NCBI GenBank assembly: GCA_963764345.1
Contig: CAVXSF010000009.1
Span: 186,001 to 250,000 of the forward strand
Length of the DNA: 64,000 nt
Reading direction: 5' to 3'
From: DASQZK01 sp963764345
Lineage (GTDB): Bacteria > Bacteroidota > Bacteroidia > Bacteroidales > GCA-2748055
Within the stretch, counting starts at the first letter, position 1; each line of letters begins with the position of its first letter. Made by a program: the position numbers and the translations under genes. Below, one piece after another: positions 55,997 through 64,000 of the stretch. The notes under the pieces were generated by a model. It saw nothing but the letters and a program-made list of their open reading frames with translations, made no database searches and had not been told where the DNA came from.

Positions 55997-56396
55997 TTAG
56001 TATGTCATACTGTCTACCATAATAGTGACATGATTTGACCTTTTCCTGATCCTGTGTGCACGACCCTGTGGAGCCGGACGGAGCCTTTTGAGTGTTCTCC
56101 CCTGGTCGACAAATACTTCACTTACAAATAGATTGCTGTCCTCAATTCGTACTCCTTCATTTTTGGCCTGCCAGTTGGAAATTGCCGATAAAAGCAGTTT
56201 CTCAACTTTTCTGGAAGCCTCTTTCTGACTGAATTTGAGTACATCTAAGTGCATGATTTACCTCCATGCCGCGGATCAGATCAGTTACGAGCCTCATTTT
56301 ACGGGGAGAAGTAGGACAATTCCTCAGAACAGCAAACGATGTGTTCTTCAGTTCTTCTTTTCTCTGTTCAGCTCGGTTTCTTTTTCTTGCACCCAT
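55997..56396 (-). CDS. rplV: 50S ribosomal protein L22, one apparent frameshift
   Basis: The first frame MGARKRNRAEQRKEELKNTS to GMEVNHAL joins the second DVLKFSQKEASRKVEKLLLSAISNWQ if one A is dropped at ~56245-56249 (CTTAGATGTAC). The mended chain has 132 residues and ends RSNHVTIMVDSMTY. L22 reaches into the peptide exit tunnel through the loop around LRPAPQGRAHRIRKR. Confidence 0.92.
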
Positions 56397-56420
56397 TTCT
56401 ATAGTATTTTCCGGATATTA

Positions 56421-56687
56421 TTATTTCTGCTTACCACCATGTCCTCTGAAAATTCTGGTCGGGGCAAATTCCCCAAGCTTATGGCCAACCATGTTTTCAG
56501 TAATATAAACCGGGATAAATTTGTTCCCGTTATGAACGGCGATGGTCTGTCCGACGAAATCAGGAGAGATCACCGACCTTCTCGACCAGGTCTTTATTAC
56601 CTGTTTTTTCCCGGTCGCTGCCATATCGAGAACCCGCTTCTCCAGTTTGTAATCGATAAAAGGACCTTTTTTAAGTGAACGACTCAT
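56421..56687 (-). CDS. rpsS: 30S ribosomal protein S19
   Basis: 88 residues: MSRSLKKGPFIDYKLEKRV, VIKTWSRRSVISPDFVGQTIAVHNG, VGHKLGEFAPTRIFRGHGG. Full length, next to rplB. Confidence 0.97.
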   Translation of the reverse strand: MSRSLKKGPFIDYKLEKRVLDMAATGKKQVIKTWSRRSVISPDFVGQTIAVHNGNKFIPVYITENMVGHKLGEFAPTRIFRGHGGKQK

Positions 56688-56693
56688 ATCTTG

Positions 56694-57521
56694 TTATTTT
56701 TTCTTTCTACGTTCAACAATAAACTTATTGGAAGCATTCTTTTTCTTACGGGTAATAAAGCCCTTGGCGATCATACCATTTCTTGATCTCGGGTGACCAC
56801 CTGAAGCACGGCCTTCGCCACCTCCCATTGGGTGATCCACTGGGTTCATGGCAACACCTCTTACTCTTGGTCTTCTGCCAAGCCACCTTGAGCGACCTGC
56901 TTTACCAGATTTTACCAGACCGTGGTCTCCATTGGAAACTGAGCCAATGGTAGCACGGCATGTTACAAGTATCATCCTCATTTCCCCCGAAGGCATTTTC
57001 AGGATAGCATACTTCCCGTCCCTTGAAGTGAGTTGTACAGAGGAACCGGCACTTCTGGCAATTGATCCGCCTTTACCCGGCTTCATTTCAACATTGTGGA
57101 CAATCGATCCCAGAGGAATTTTTCCCAATGGCAGCGTATTGCCTAAATCCGGAGATACTTCTTCACCAGACTCGATGTTCTGTCCGACTTTCAAACCGTT
57201 TGGAGCAAGGATGTATCTTTTTTCACCATCACCATAAACTACCAGCGCAATTCTGGCAGAGCGGTTGGGGTCATATTCAATGGTCTTTACCACTGCCGGC
57301 ATCCCATCCTTGTCTCTTTTGAAATCAATGATCCTGTACTTTCTCTTGTGACCTCCACCCATATACCTCATGGTCATTTTACCGGTATTATTCCTTCCGC
57401 CGCTCTTTTTCGAAGGCGCGAGAAGAGACTTCTCCGGCACTGATGTGGTCACATCATCAAAGCTGGATATGATTTTAAACCTCTGACCTGGTGTAACAGG
57501 TTTTAATTTTCGTACTGCCAT
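56694..57521 (-). CDS. rplB: 50S ribosomal protein L2
   Basis: 275 residues: MAVRKLKPVTPGQRFKIISSF, HKRKYRIIDFKRDKDGMPA, and the peptidyl-transferase-centre region GVAMNPVDHPMGGGEGRASGGHPRSR with the conserved His intact. Confidence 0.98.
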   Translation of the reverse strand: MAVRKLKPVTPGQRFKIISSFDDVTTSVPEKSLLAPSKKSGGRNNTGKMTMRYMGGGHKRKYRIIDFKRDKDGMPAVVKTIEYDPNRSARIALVVYGDGEKRYILAPNGLKVGQNIESGEEVSPDLGNTLPLGKIPLGSIVHNVEMKPGKGGSIARSAGSSVQLTSRDGKYAILKMPSGEMRMILVTCRATIGSVSNGDHGLVKSGKAGRSRWLGRRPRVRGVAMNPVDHPMGGGEGRASGGHPRSRNGMIAKGFITRKKKNASNKFIVERRKKK

Positions 57522-57526
57522 TTTAC

Positions 57527-57817
57527 TTAAATATTGCTATAGAAATCAATAGTTTCACCGTGAGCGAGCGTGATCACAGCCCTTTTTGCCCCGGAAGTTT
57601 TACCCGCTACCACACCACTTTTGGTATAACGGCTCTTGAACTTGCCACCGGCTATCATCGTATTTACCGATTTAACCGTTACGTTGTACATTTCTTCCAC
57701 CGCCTTCTTGATCTGTATCTTATTCGCCCTTTTATCGACAAAAAAACCGTAACGGTTGCCTTCTTCACTCATACTGGTGAATTTTTCGGTCACAATTGGC
57801 TTGATTAAAATATCCAT
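57527..57817 (-). CDS. rplW: 50S ribosomal protein L23
   Basis: 96 residues: MDILIKPIVTEKFTSMSEEGNRYGFFVDKRANKIQIKKAVEEMYNVTV. It sits at the tunnel exit and docks trigger factor and SRP. Its start overlaps the end of rplD as read, see rplD. Confidence 0.96.
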   Translation of the reverse strand: MDILIKPIVTEKFTSMSEEGNRYGFFVDKRANKIQIKKAVEEMYNVTVKSVNTMIAGGKFKSRYTKSGVVAGKTSGAKRAVITLAHGETIDFYSNI

Positions 57818-58464
57818 GGCCTGCTATTTCTTAGTTTTTTGCGGTCGTCGATTGCAAGAACATCAAGTGAACTCTCAACAAACAACAGTGTTGTTGCGTT
57901 CATTATCTCGTAAGTATTTAATTCAGAGATGGTTATAACCTTGGAGTTCTGCAAATTTCGAGACGACAAATATAAATTATTATTTCTATCTTTTAAAACG
58001 AAAAGCGACTTTTTATCGTCAACGTTCAAATTTTTCCGGATCGCAACAAATTCTTTTGTTTTCGGTGCATCCAGGTTAAAATCCTCGACAACGATGACCT
58101 GGTTATTTTTGGCTTTATACGACAAGGCTGAGAACCGGGCAAGTTGTTTGACTTTTTTGTTCAGTTTAAAAGAATAATCTCTTGGAACGGGTCCGAAAAT
58201 GCGACCACCACCTCGGAACAGCGGGTTTTTAATATCGCCGAACCTTGCCGTACCGGTACCTTTTTGTTTCTTGATTTTCCTTGTACTGCCGGCTACTTCG
58301 CCTCTTTCCTTGGCTTTGTGAGTTCCTTGCCTTTTGTTGGCGAGGTGTTGTTTCACATCCAGATAGATAGCATGATCATTCGGATCGATCCCGAAAATCG
58401 TTTCTTCAAGGTTAACCTTTTTGCCGGTTTCCTTACCGCTTATGCTTAATACAGCTAACTCCAT
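57805..58464 (-). CDS. rplD: 50S ribosomal protein L4
   Basis: 219 residues as read: MELAVLSISGKETGKKVNLEETIFGI, the tunnel-loop region THKAKERGEVAGSTRKIKKQKGTGTARFGDIKNPLFRGGG, and VIVVEDFNLDAPKTKEF. The last ~11 residues (RKKLRNSRPWIF) overlap rplW and are not L4-like; dropping one base near 57837-57845 would end the protein as VLAIDDAKN with a stop before rplW. That repair is plausible but not proven. The start shares one base with the rplC stop (TAATG). Confidence 0.94.
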   Translation of the reverse strand: MELAVLSISGKETGKKVNLEETIFGIDPNDHAIYLDVKQHLANKRQGTHKAKERGEVAGSTRKIKKQKGTGTARFGDIKNPLFRGGGRIFGPVPRDYSFKLNKKVKQLARFSALSYKAKNNQVIVVEDFNLDAPKTKEFVAIRKNLNVDDKKSLFVLKDRNNNLYLSSRNLQNSKVITISELNTYEIMNATTLLFVESSLDVLAIDDRKKLRNSRPWIF

Positions 58465-59081
58465 TATTTCTCAATAATTAAATATGAACCATTAGAACCT
58501 GGAACGGAACCTTTTAACAGTAAGAGATTACTTTCAGAGATGATCTTCACCACTTTGAGGTTAAGGACTTTCACTTTTTGGGAACCGGTCTGGCCTGCCA
58601 TTCTCATTCCTTTGAATACTCTTGAAGGGTAAGATGATGCGCCGAGTGAACCCGGGGCTCTGAGCCTGTTGTGCTGACCGTGGGTAGCATCGTTGACGCC
58701 CCTGAAACCGTGTCTTTTAACCACACCCTGAAAGCCCTTGCCTTTGCTGACACCGACTACATCAAGCCATATGTCGTCTTTGAAATAATCGACTGTAATG
58801 ACATCGCCAGGTTTCCAGTCTTTCACGAAGCCTTTCAGTTCAATCACTTTTTTCTTGGCTGTTGTGTTGGCTTTCTTGAAATGACCCAGCATTGCCTTTG
58901 TAGTCCTCTTTTCCTTTTTTTCTTCAAATGCAAGCTGAACAGCGGCGTAGCCGTCACTATCGACAGATTTTACCTGGGTCACTACGCATGGACCAGCCTG
59001 AATTACCGTACAGGGGACATTTTTACCATCTTCATCGAAGATGGATGTCATACCGACTTTTTTACCAATTAATCCTGGCAT
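58464..59081 (-). CDS. rplC: 50S ribosomal protein L3
   Basis: 205 residues: MPGLIGKKVGMTSIFDEDGKNVPCTVIQAGPC, GVSKGKGFQGVVKRHGFRG and GSLGASSYPSRVFKGMRMAGQTG. One of the two proteins that start 50S assembly. Confidence 0.97.
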   Translation of the reverse strand: MPGLIGKKVGMTSIFDEDGKNVPCTVIQAGPCVVTQVKSVDSDGYAAVQLAFEEKKEKRTTKAMLGHFKKANTTAKKKVIELKGFVKDWKPGDVITVDYFKDDIWLDVVGVSKGKGFQGVVKRHGFRGVNDATHGQHNRLRAPGSLGASSYPSRVFKGMRMAGQTGSQKVKVLNLKVVKIISESNLLLLKGSVPGSNGSYLIIEK

Positions 59082-59104
59082 GTTACTTATTCTTTTACGA
59101 ATTG

Positions 59105-59410
59105 TTATACTTTAATTTCAACCTCAACACCACTCGGGAGTTCAAGCTTCATCAATGCATCAATAGTCTTGGGTGTTGAACTGTAAATATCGAGCAGGCG
59201 TTTGAATGAAGAAAGTTGAAATTGTTCCCTCGACTTTTTGTTTACAAACGTTGACCTCAGTACAGTATAGACCCTTTTATGCGTAGGCAGTGGAATAGGT
59301 CCGCTGACAACCGCACCGGTAGACTTTACCGTTTTTACAATCTTTTCGGCGGATTTATCCACCAGATTATGGTCGTACGACTTAAGTTTAATTCTGATCT
59401 TCTGGCTCAT
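59105..59410 (-). CDS. rpsJ: 30S ribosomal protein S10
   Basis: 101 residues: MSQKIRIKLKSYDHNLVDKSAEKIV, GPIPLPTHKRVYTVLRSTFVNKKSREQF. Follows fusA by ten bases; no tuf gene lies between them. Confidence 0.97.
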   Translation of the reverse strand: MSQKIRIKLKSYDHNLVDKSAEKIVKTVKSTGAVVSGPIPLPTHKRVYTVLRSTFVNKKSREQFQLSSFKRLLDIYSSTPKTIDALMKLELPSGVEVEIKV

Positions 59411-59420
59411 GTTTTATCAA

Positions 59421-61530
59421 TTATGCAAATGTTTTACCACTTACTTTTTCCAATATCTGTTTTGAAAGATTAGGTTCCACCTCTTCAAAATGCGAGAATT
59501 CCATGGTAGCCGTTGCCCGTCCGGAGGTCAGTGTTCTCAGCACGGTAACATACCCGAATTGTTCGGAGAGCGGAACTTTTGCTTTGATAACTCTTGACCC
59601 GGCTTTCGTTTCCATCCCTTCAACCTGTCCGCGCCGTTTATTGAAATCGGAGATCACATCTCCCATATATTCTTCAGGAGTCACCACTTCGGCTGACATG
59701 ATAGGTTCGAGCAGAACTGGTTTTGCCTTGGCTGTAGCCTTTCTGAAGGCGTATTTAGCTGCTATTTCGAAAGACAGTGAATCTGAGTCAACCGCATGGT
59801 AAGAACCGTCGAGCAGCACAACTTTCAGATTATCAACCGGGAATCCGGCCAGCGGACCATTACTCATAGCTTCACGGAATCCTTTCTCTACGGACGGAAT
59901 ATATTCTCTGGGTACGTTTCCACCCTTGATTTGACTGATGAACTGCAATCCGGTTACGCCCTCATCTGCAGGAGAGATCCTGACAACGATATCGGCGAAT
60001 TTACCACGACCACCGCTCTGTTTTTTAAAGACTTCACGATGCTCAATCTCAGCGGTGATGGCTTCTTTATAATTAACCTGGGGACGTCCCTGGGAACATT
60101 CCATCTTAAATTCCCGTCTAAGCCGGTCGATCAGGATTTCAAGGTGAAGTTCACCCATGCCTGAAATGATGGTCTGTCCTGTTTCCGGATCAATCTTGAC
60201 CTGGAATGTTGGATCTTCTTCAGCCAGTTTATGAAGTGCCATGGACAGCTTGTCCATGTCAAGCTGGGTCTTCGGTTCGATGGCCACATTGATGACCGGT
60301 TCCGGAAATGTCATTCGATTCCAGTATAATGGGCTTATTAACGGCACAAAGTGTGTCACCGGTTCTCAGATCTTTAAAACCGACAGCAGCACAGATATCA
60401 CCGGCTTCAACTTCCGGCCTTGGAATCTGCTTATTGGCGTGCATCTGGTATAGCCTGTTTACCCGATCCTTTTTCCCGGTACGGGTATTAAGAACCATGG
60501 TGCCCTCTTTAAGGGTGCCGGAATAAATCCTGAGGTATGCCAGTCTTCCGACGAAAGGATCGGTGGCGATTTTAAAGGCGAGTGCCGATAACGGGGCGTC
60601 AGAATCCGGTTCCCTTAGTTCTTCCTTGTCATTATCGGGGTTGATCCCTTTAACAGCTTCAACATCCATCGGGCTGGGCAAAAGGGCCACAATTCCGTTA
60701 AGAAGACGCTGAATCCCTTTGTTTTTAAACGCCGAGCCGCAAAATACAGGAACGATCTGCCGTTTAATGGTTGCCATGCCGGGTGGCTTCCATAAATTCT
60801 TCAACGGTAATGGCTGTTCTGTCTTCAAGAAACCTCTCCAGAATAGTATCGTTCAGAAACAGCCACAGCTTCAACGAGTTTTTCACGCCATTCCTCGGTC
60901 AGTTCAACCATATCTTCAGGGACTTCTTCCATGGTAGTAGTTCACCCCAAGGGTTTCATCCTCGTGCCAGATGACGGCTTTGCGTTCGATAAGATCGATA
61001 ACTCCCCGGAAATTATCTTCATCTCCGATAGGGATCTGCATCGGAATCGGATTTGCACCCAGTTTATCTTTGATTTCCTGAACTACGGAGAAAAAGTCGG
61101 AGCCTACCCTGTCCAGTTTATTTATAAAAGCAATACGGGGTACATTATATTTATCAGCCTGTCTCCATACGGTTTCAGACTGGGGTTCAACACCACCAAC
61201 CCCGCAGAAAACAGCAATAGCACCGTCGAGAACACGTAGTGAGCGCTCAACCTCAACGGTAAAATCAACATGTCCGGGAGTGTCGATGATATTAATTTTG
61301 TATTTATTATCGTTATAATTCCAGAATGCTGTTGTAGCAGCAGAAGTAATGGTAATCCCTCTCTCCTGTTCCTGCACCATCCAGTCCATGGTAGCGGCAC
61401 CTTCATGTACCTCCCCTAACCTGTGGGTAATCCCCGTATAGAACAGAATGCGTTCCGTAGTGGTGGTTTTACCCGCATCAATATGGGCCATGATCCCGAT
61501 ATTCCTTGTATATTTCAGATCCTTATTCAT
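59421..61530 (-). CDS. fusA: Elongation factor G, four apparent frameshifts
   Basis: Ribosomal translocase. The frame must drop one base at each of ~60931-60942, 60847-60855, 60773-60782 and 60311-60320; the result is one chain of 701 residues, the usual length. GTPase motifs are complete: AHIDAGKTTTTER, the switch II DTPGHVDF with the catalytic His, and NKLD. Later domains read without breaks (ILESMTFPEPVINVAIEP, MGELHLEI, GGRGKFADI, EPIMSAEVVTPEEYMGDV). Being essential and flanked by intact genes, it is probably whole in the organism. Confidence 0.94.
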
Positions 61531-61587
61531 CTGTTACATCTTCTTCCTCTCGTTAATTCTTCTATAATTATCCAACATACTCTCCTG

Positions 61588-62064
61588 TCAGAACCTGAAA
61601 TGGGCAAAAGCCTTGTTGGCTTCAGCCATACGGTGAGTATCTTCCTTTTTCTTATACGCACCACCTTCATTATTATATGCAGCCATGATCTCTGCGGCAA
61701 GTTTTTCCGACATGGAATGCCCGGTACGTTTGCGTGCAAAGAAAATCAGGTTCTTCATTCCAATAGATACTTTTCTCTCTGGCCTGATTTCCATAGGAAC
61801 CTGGAATGTTGCACCACCCACCCGGCGGCTCTTAACTTCAACCTGGGGAGTAATATTATCCTGGGCCATTTTCCAAATCTCAACAGGAGACTTACCATCT
61901 TTACCCATTTTGTCGGCAATGATATCCATGGCCCCGTAGAAAACACCATATGAAATGCTCTTCTTTCCGGCGAGCATCAGGTTATTCACGAACCTGGTAA
62001 CTTCAGGATCCTTAAATTTAGGATCGGGAAGCAGAATCCTTTTCTTCGGTTTCGCTTTTCTCAT
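61588..62064 (-). CDS. rpsG: 30S ribosomal protein S7
   Basis: 158 residues: MRKAKPKKRILLPDPKFKDPEVTRFVNNLMLAGKK and VGGATFQVPMEIRPERK. Assembles the 30S head and lies in the usual str-operon place between rpsL and fusA. Confidence 0.97.
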   Translation of the reverse strand: MRKAKPKKRILLPDPKFKDPEVTRFVNNLMLAGKKSISYGVFYGAMDIIADKMGKDGKSPVEIWKMAQDNITPQVEVKSRRVGGATFQVPMEIRPERKVSIGMKNLIFFARKRTGHSMSEKLAAEIMAAYNNEGGAYKKKEDTHRMAEANKAFAHFRF

Positions 62065-62074
62065 TTCTTCTTAC

Positions 62075-62452
62075 TTATTTACTTTTAGGTCTTTTAGCAC
62101 CATATTTTGAACGACGCTGCGTTCTTCCTTCAACACCGGATGCATCAAGAGCACCACGGATCAGGTGATAACGCACACCTGGAAGATCTTTCACCCTGCC
62201 ACCCCGGATCAAAACAATGGAGTGTTCCTGAAGGTTGTGACCTTCACCGGGAATATAAGCATTCACTTCTTTTCCGTTGGTCAGCCTCACCCTGGCAACC
62301 TTCCTCATGGCTGAGTTAGGTTTTTTTGGCGTGGTTGTGTAAACTCGGACACATACTCCTCTTCTCTGCGGACAGGCGTCAAGAGCAGGTGCCTTGCTCT
62401 TTTCAACTATTTTCTGCCGACCTTTTCTTACTAACTGTTGAATCGTTGGCAT
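62075..62452 (-). CDS. rpsL: 30S ribosomal protein S12
   Basis: 125 residues: MPTIQQLVRKGRQKIVEKSK, TTPKKPNSAMRKVARVRLTNG and GGRVKDLPGVRYHLIRGALD. Both lysines whose change gives streptomycin resistance in other bacteria are present. First gene of the supercluster, with a clear promoter upstream. Confidence 0.98.
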   Translation of the reverse strand: MPTIQQLVRKGRQKIVEKSKAPALDACPQRRGVCVRVYTTTPKKPNSAMRKVARVRLTNGKEVNAYIPGEGHNLQEHSIVLIRGGRVKDLPGVRYHLIRGALDASGVEGRTQRRSKYGAKRPKSK

Positions 62453-62499
62453 ACAGTATAATTTCTAATGTTTAAATAAACTTTTTCCGAAACGGGTTG

Positions 62500-62528
62500 C
62501 AAAGGTATTATTTTTTTTAAAAAAACAA
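62500..62528 (-). promoter_or_regulatory. Bacteroidete-type promoter of the rpsL-led supercluster
   Basis: On the minus strand a TTG (-33) is followed after 18 bases, mostly an A/T run, by TACCTTTG (-7, matches TAnnTTTG). It lies ~48 bases before the rpsL ATG. Both elements and the spacing fit the known sigma-A promoter of the phylum. Confidence 0.75.
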
Positions 62529-62732
62529 TAATATTTAAGGATTTTATTTGGCTGATTCTGACTGAAAAAACCAGCGTCCTTCCCGCCCTGACAACCAAAT
62601 ATTACGTCTCGTTTTCGGGCTGCGAATATATATATAATATGTGTATCTTCAGCAGAAATTGAAAAGTTTTTGACAGAAAGAACGTCAAATGTCGAAACGT
62701 CCAACATGCTCATACGAAAATTATCCAACACC

Positions 62733-62762
62733 TTGTCTCTTTTTAAAAATTTATTACTTTTG
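62733..62762 (+). promoter_or_regulatory. Bacteroidete-type promoter of the EF-G-like gene
   Basis: TTG at 62733-62735, a 19-base spacer, then TACTTTTG at 62755-62762 (matches TAnnTTTG), 77 bases before the start. It faces away from the rpsL promoter, with ~200 bases between them. Confidence 0.7.
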
Positions 62763-62839
62763 CATCTCCTGAAAAATGCCGGTTTATCCTTTGAAATTAA
62801 AGCAAATACGCAAATATTCATCTAACTCAGTATTTACAT

Positions 62840-64000
62840 ATGAAAACGTATTCCACAAACCAGATTAAGAATATCGTTCTGCTCGGTAATGCGGGTTCGG
62901 GCAAAACCACCCTCGCTGAAGCCATGATGTTTGAAGGTGGCGTGATTGACCGCCGGGGTGATATTACCGCAAAGAACACGGTTTCCGACTTCAATGCCAT
63001 TGAGCAGGAAAATCAAGGTTCCATTTTCTCCAGTGTTATGTATACCGAATATAATAATGCCAAAATCAACATTCTGGATGCTCCCGGTGCCGATGATTTT
63101 GTGGGAGGTGCCGTATCGAGCCTTCATGTGGCCGACTCTGCCGTAATGTTGATCAATGCGCAGAATGGCCTCGAAGTGGGTACTGAAATTCATAACAGAT
63201 GGGTGGAACGTTTTCACAAACCGATGATTTTCGTGGTTAATCATCTCGACCATGAAAAAACCAATTTCGAGAAAACTCTCGAGATGATGAAAGAACGATA
63301 CGGCAGTAAAGTTGCCATTGTACAGTACCCCGTCAATGCCGGCCCAATGTTCGATTCTTTTATAGATCTGATCCAGATGAAACTTTATAAGTATCCTTCA
63401 GATGGCGGAAAACCGGAAATCAGCGCTATTCCTGATGCTGAAGCAGGCAGGGCCGAGGAACTCAAAGCCGAGCTCGTAGAGAAAGCTGCTGAAAATGATG
63501 AGGCGCTGATGGAAATCTTCTTCGAAAAGGAAACTCTTGAAGAGGAAGAAATGAGAAACGGGATTTCGAAAGGTATCATGAATGGCGATTTGTATCCCTT
63601 ATTTTGCACATCAGCCCGGAAAAATATGGGCGTCGGCCGCTTACTTGAATTCATTTCAAATGTTCTGCCCTCCCCCGACAAGATGGCAGGGGTTATCGAC
63701 AGGAAAGGCAATGAAATTAAATTTGATCCGAAGGGACCATCCACCTTGTTTGTATTTAAAAGTTCTGTCGAGTCACATATTGGTGAAATCAATTATTTCA
63801 AAGTGATCTCCGGTGAGGTCTCTGAAGGCATGGATCTGACCAATACACGTACTTCCAATAAAGAACGGCTGTCACAATTGTTTGTCATCTTCGGAAAAAA
63901 CAGGAACAAAGTATCCAGTCTGTCTGCCGGAGATATTGGCGCAACGGTCAAACTTAAAGCCACCAAAACCAACGATACACTTACTACCGGTAATATTGAC
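62840..64000 (+). CDS. Second EF-G-like translation factor (EF-G2 type), 5' part, cut by window edge
   Basis: The ATG at 62840 opens 387 codons without a stop to the window end. The P-loop is GNAGSGKTT (residues 16-24). Switch II reads DAPGADDF (80-87), so Ala84 stands where translational GTPases have the catalytic His (compare DTPGHVDF in fusA of this window). The base-binding motif is NHLD (134-137) instead of NKxD. A domain II-like part starts near residue 300 (FVFKSSVESHIGEINYFKVISGEV). A Bacteroides EF-G2 that supports translation without GTP hydrolysis has been described; equivalence here is inferred. Confidence 0.88.
   Translation, partial: MKTYSTNQIKNIVLLGNAGSGKTTLAEAMMFEGGVIDRRGDITAKNTVSDFNAIEQENQGSIFSSVMYTEYNNAKINILDAPGADDFVGGAVSSLHVADSAVMLINAQNGLEVGTEIHNRWVERFHKPMIFVVNHLDHEKTNFEKTLEMMKERYGSKVAIVQYPVNAGPMFDSFIDLIQMKLYKYPSDGGKPEISAIPDAEAGRAEELKAELVEKAAENDEALMEIFFEKETLEEEEMRNGISKGIMNGDLYPLFCTSARKNMGVGRLLEFISNVLPSPDKMAGVIDRKGNEIKFDPKGPSTLFVFKSSVESHIGEINYFKVISGEVSEGMDLTNTRTSNKERLSQLFVIFGKNRNKVSSLSAGDIGATVKLKATKTNDTLTTGNID

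Noticed and set aside
59411..59420. Expected tuf gene between fusA and rpsJ
   Set aside because: Only ten bases separate fusA and rpsJ, so EF-Tu is encoded elsewhere; this is ordinary for the phylum.
6280..61530. Programmed or genome-wide +1 translational frameshifting
   Set aside because: Break contexts differ in every case, with no shared codon, stop or slippery run, and many long genes between 8 and 30 kb are unbroken. Sequence error explains this more simply.

Overview
The window looks like a chromosomal segment of a Bacteroidota (Bacteroidetes) bacterium, probably class Bacteroidia. The evidence is a gldE-gldD pair, a type IX secretion C-terminal sorting domain on an M14 peptidase, a eukaryote-type citrate synthase, a bacteroidete geranylgeranylglyceryl-phosphate synthase, zinc-ligand-free forms of S14, S4 and L36, -7 elements of the form TAnnTTTG, and starts that I inspected without Shine-Dalgarno sequences. 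No plasmid, phage, IS, CRISPR, rRNA or tRNA feature was seen.

Layout. 1-3.2 kb: a cut-off, frameshifted GH9-like lipoprotein and DsbD. 3.2-4.07 kb: a gene-free G-rich octamer array with interspersed ~100-bp blocks. 4.07-11.8 kb: RNase G, a 30-residue bS22/mS38-like protein, HU, a disrupted mutY, then ssb-gldE-gldD-PPTase-GGGP synthase. 12.3-18.5 kb: exported proteins on the minus strand (barrel protein, S8 protease, an alkaline-phosphatase-like protein without its catalytic residues, M14 carboxypeptidase with a T9SS tail). 18.6-28.6 kb: ychF, transketolase, an unknown lipoprotein, an ATP-grasp enzyme, an esterase, a vWA protein, and an ECF sigma/anti-sigma-like/Spy-like operon. 28.9-42.7 kb: hutH, hisS, two secreted unknowns, a hybrid histidine kinase with an eroded ATPase domain, a large propeller-SpoIIE phosphatase, a UbiD-family decarboxylase and citrate synthase. 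43.2-62.5 kb: enolase and the long str-S10-spc-alpha ribosomal supercluster in reverse orientation. 62.8 kb to the end: a divergent second EF-G-like protein, cut by the window edge.

How the genes fit together. The right third is the translation core (rpsL, rpsG, fusA, S10 through L17, secY, map, infA, rpoA). It starts at a clear bacteroidete promoter near 62.5 kb and ends at a hairpin after rplQ; enolase has its own terminator. The divergent EF-G paralogue shares this control region and lacks the catalytic histidine of translational GTPases. The middle mixes envelope and secretion functions (DsbD, GldD/GldE, exported peptidases, barrel protein) with sensing (hybrid kinase, propeller-SpoIIE, ECF sigma).

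Data quality. At least seventeen reading-frame breaks, nearly all needing removal of exactly one base, lie in conserved genes, many essential (fusA x4, mutY x4, rpmC x2, rplV, rplP, rplR, map, eno, hisS, the propeller-SpoIIE gene). After removing one base per break each gene has family-typical length. The likely cause is insertion-type sequence error, so these genes are annotated as single loci spanning the breaks.
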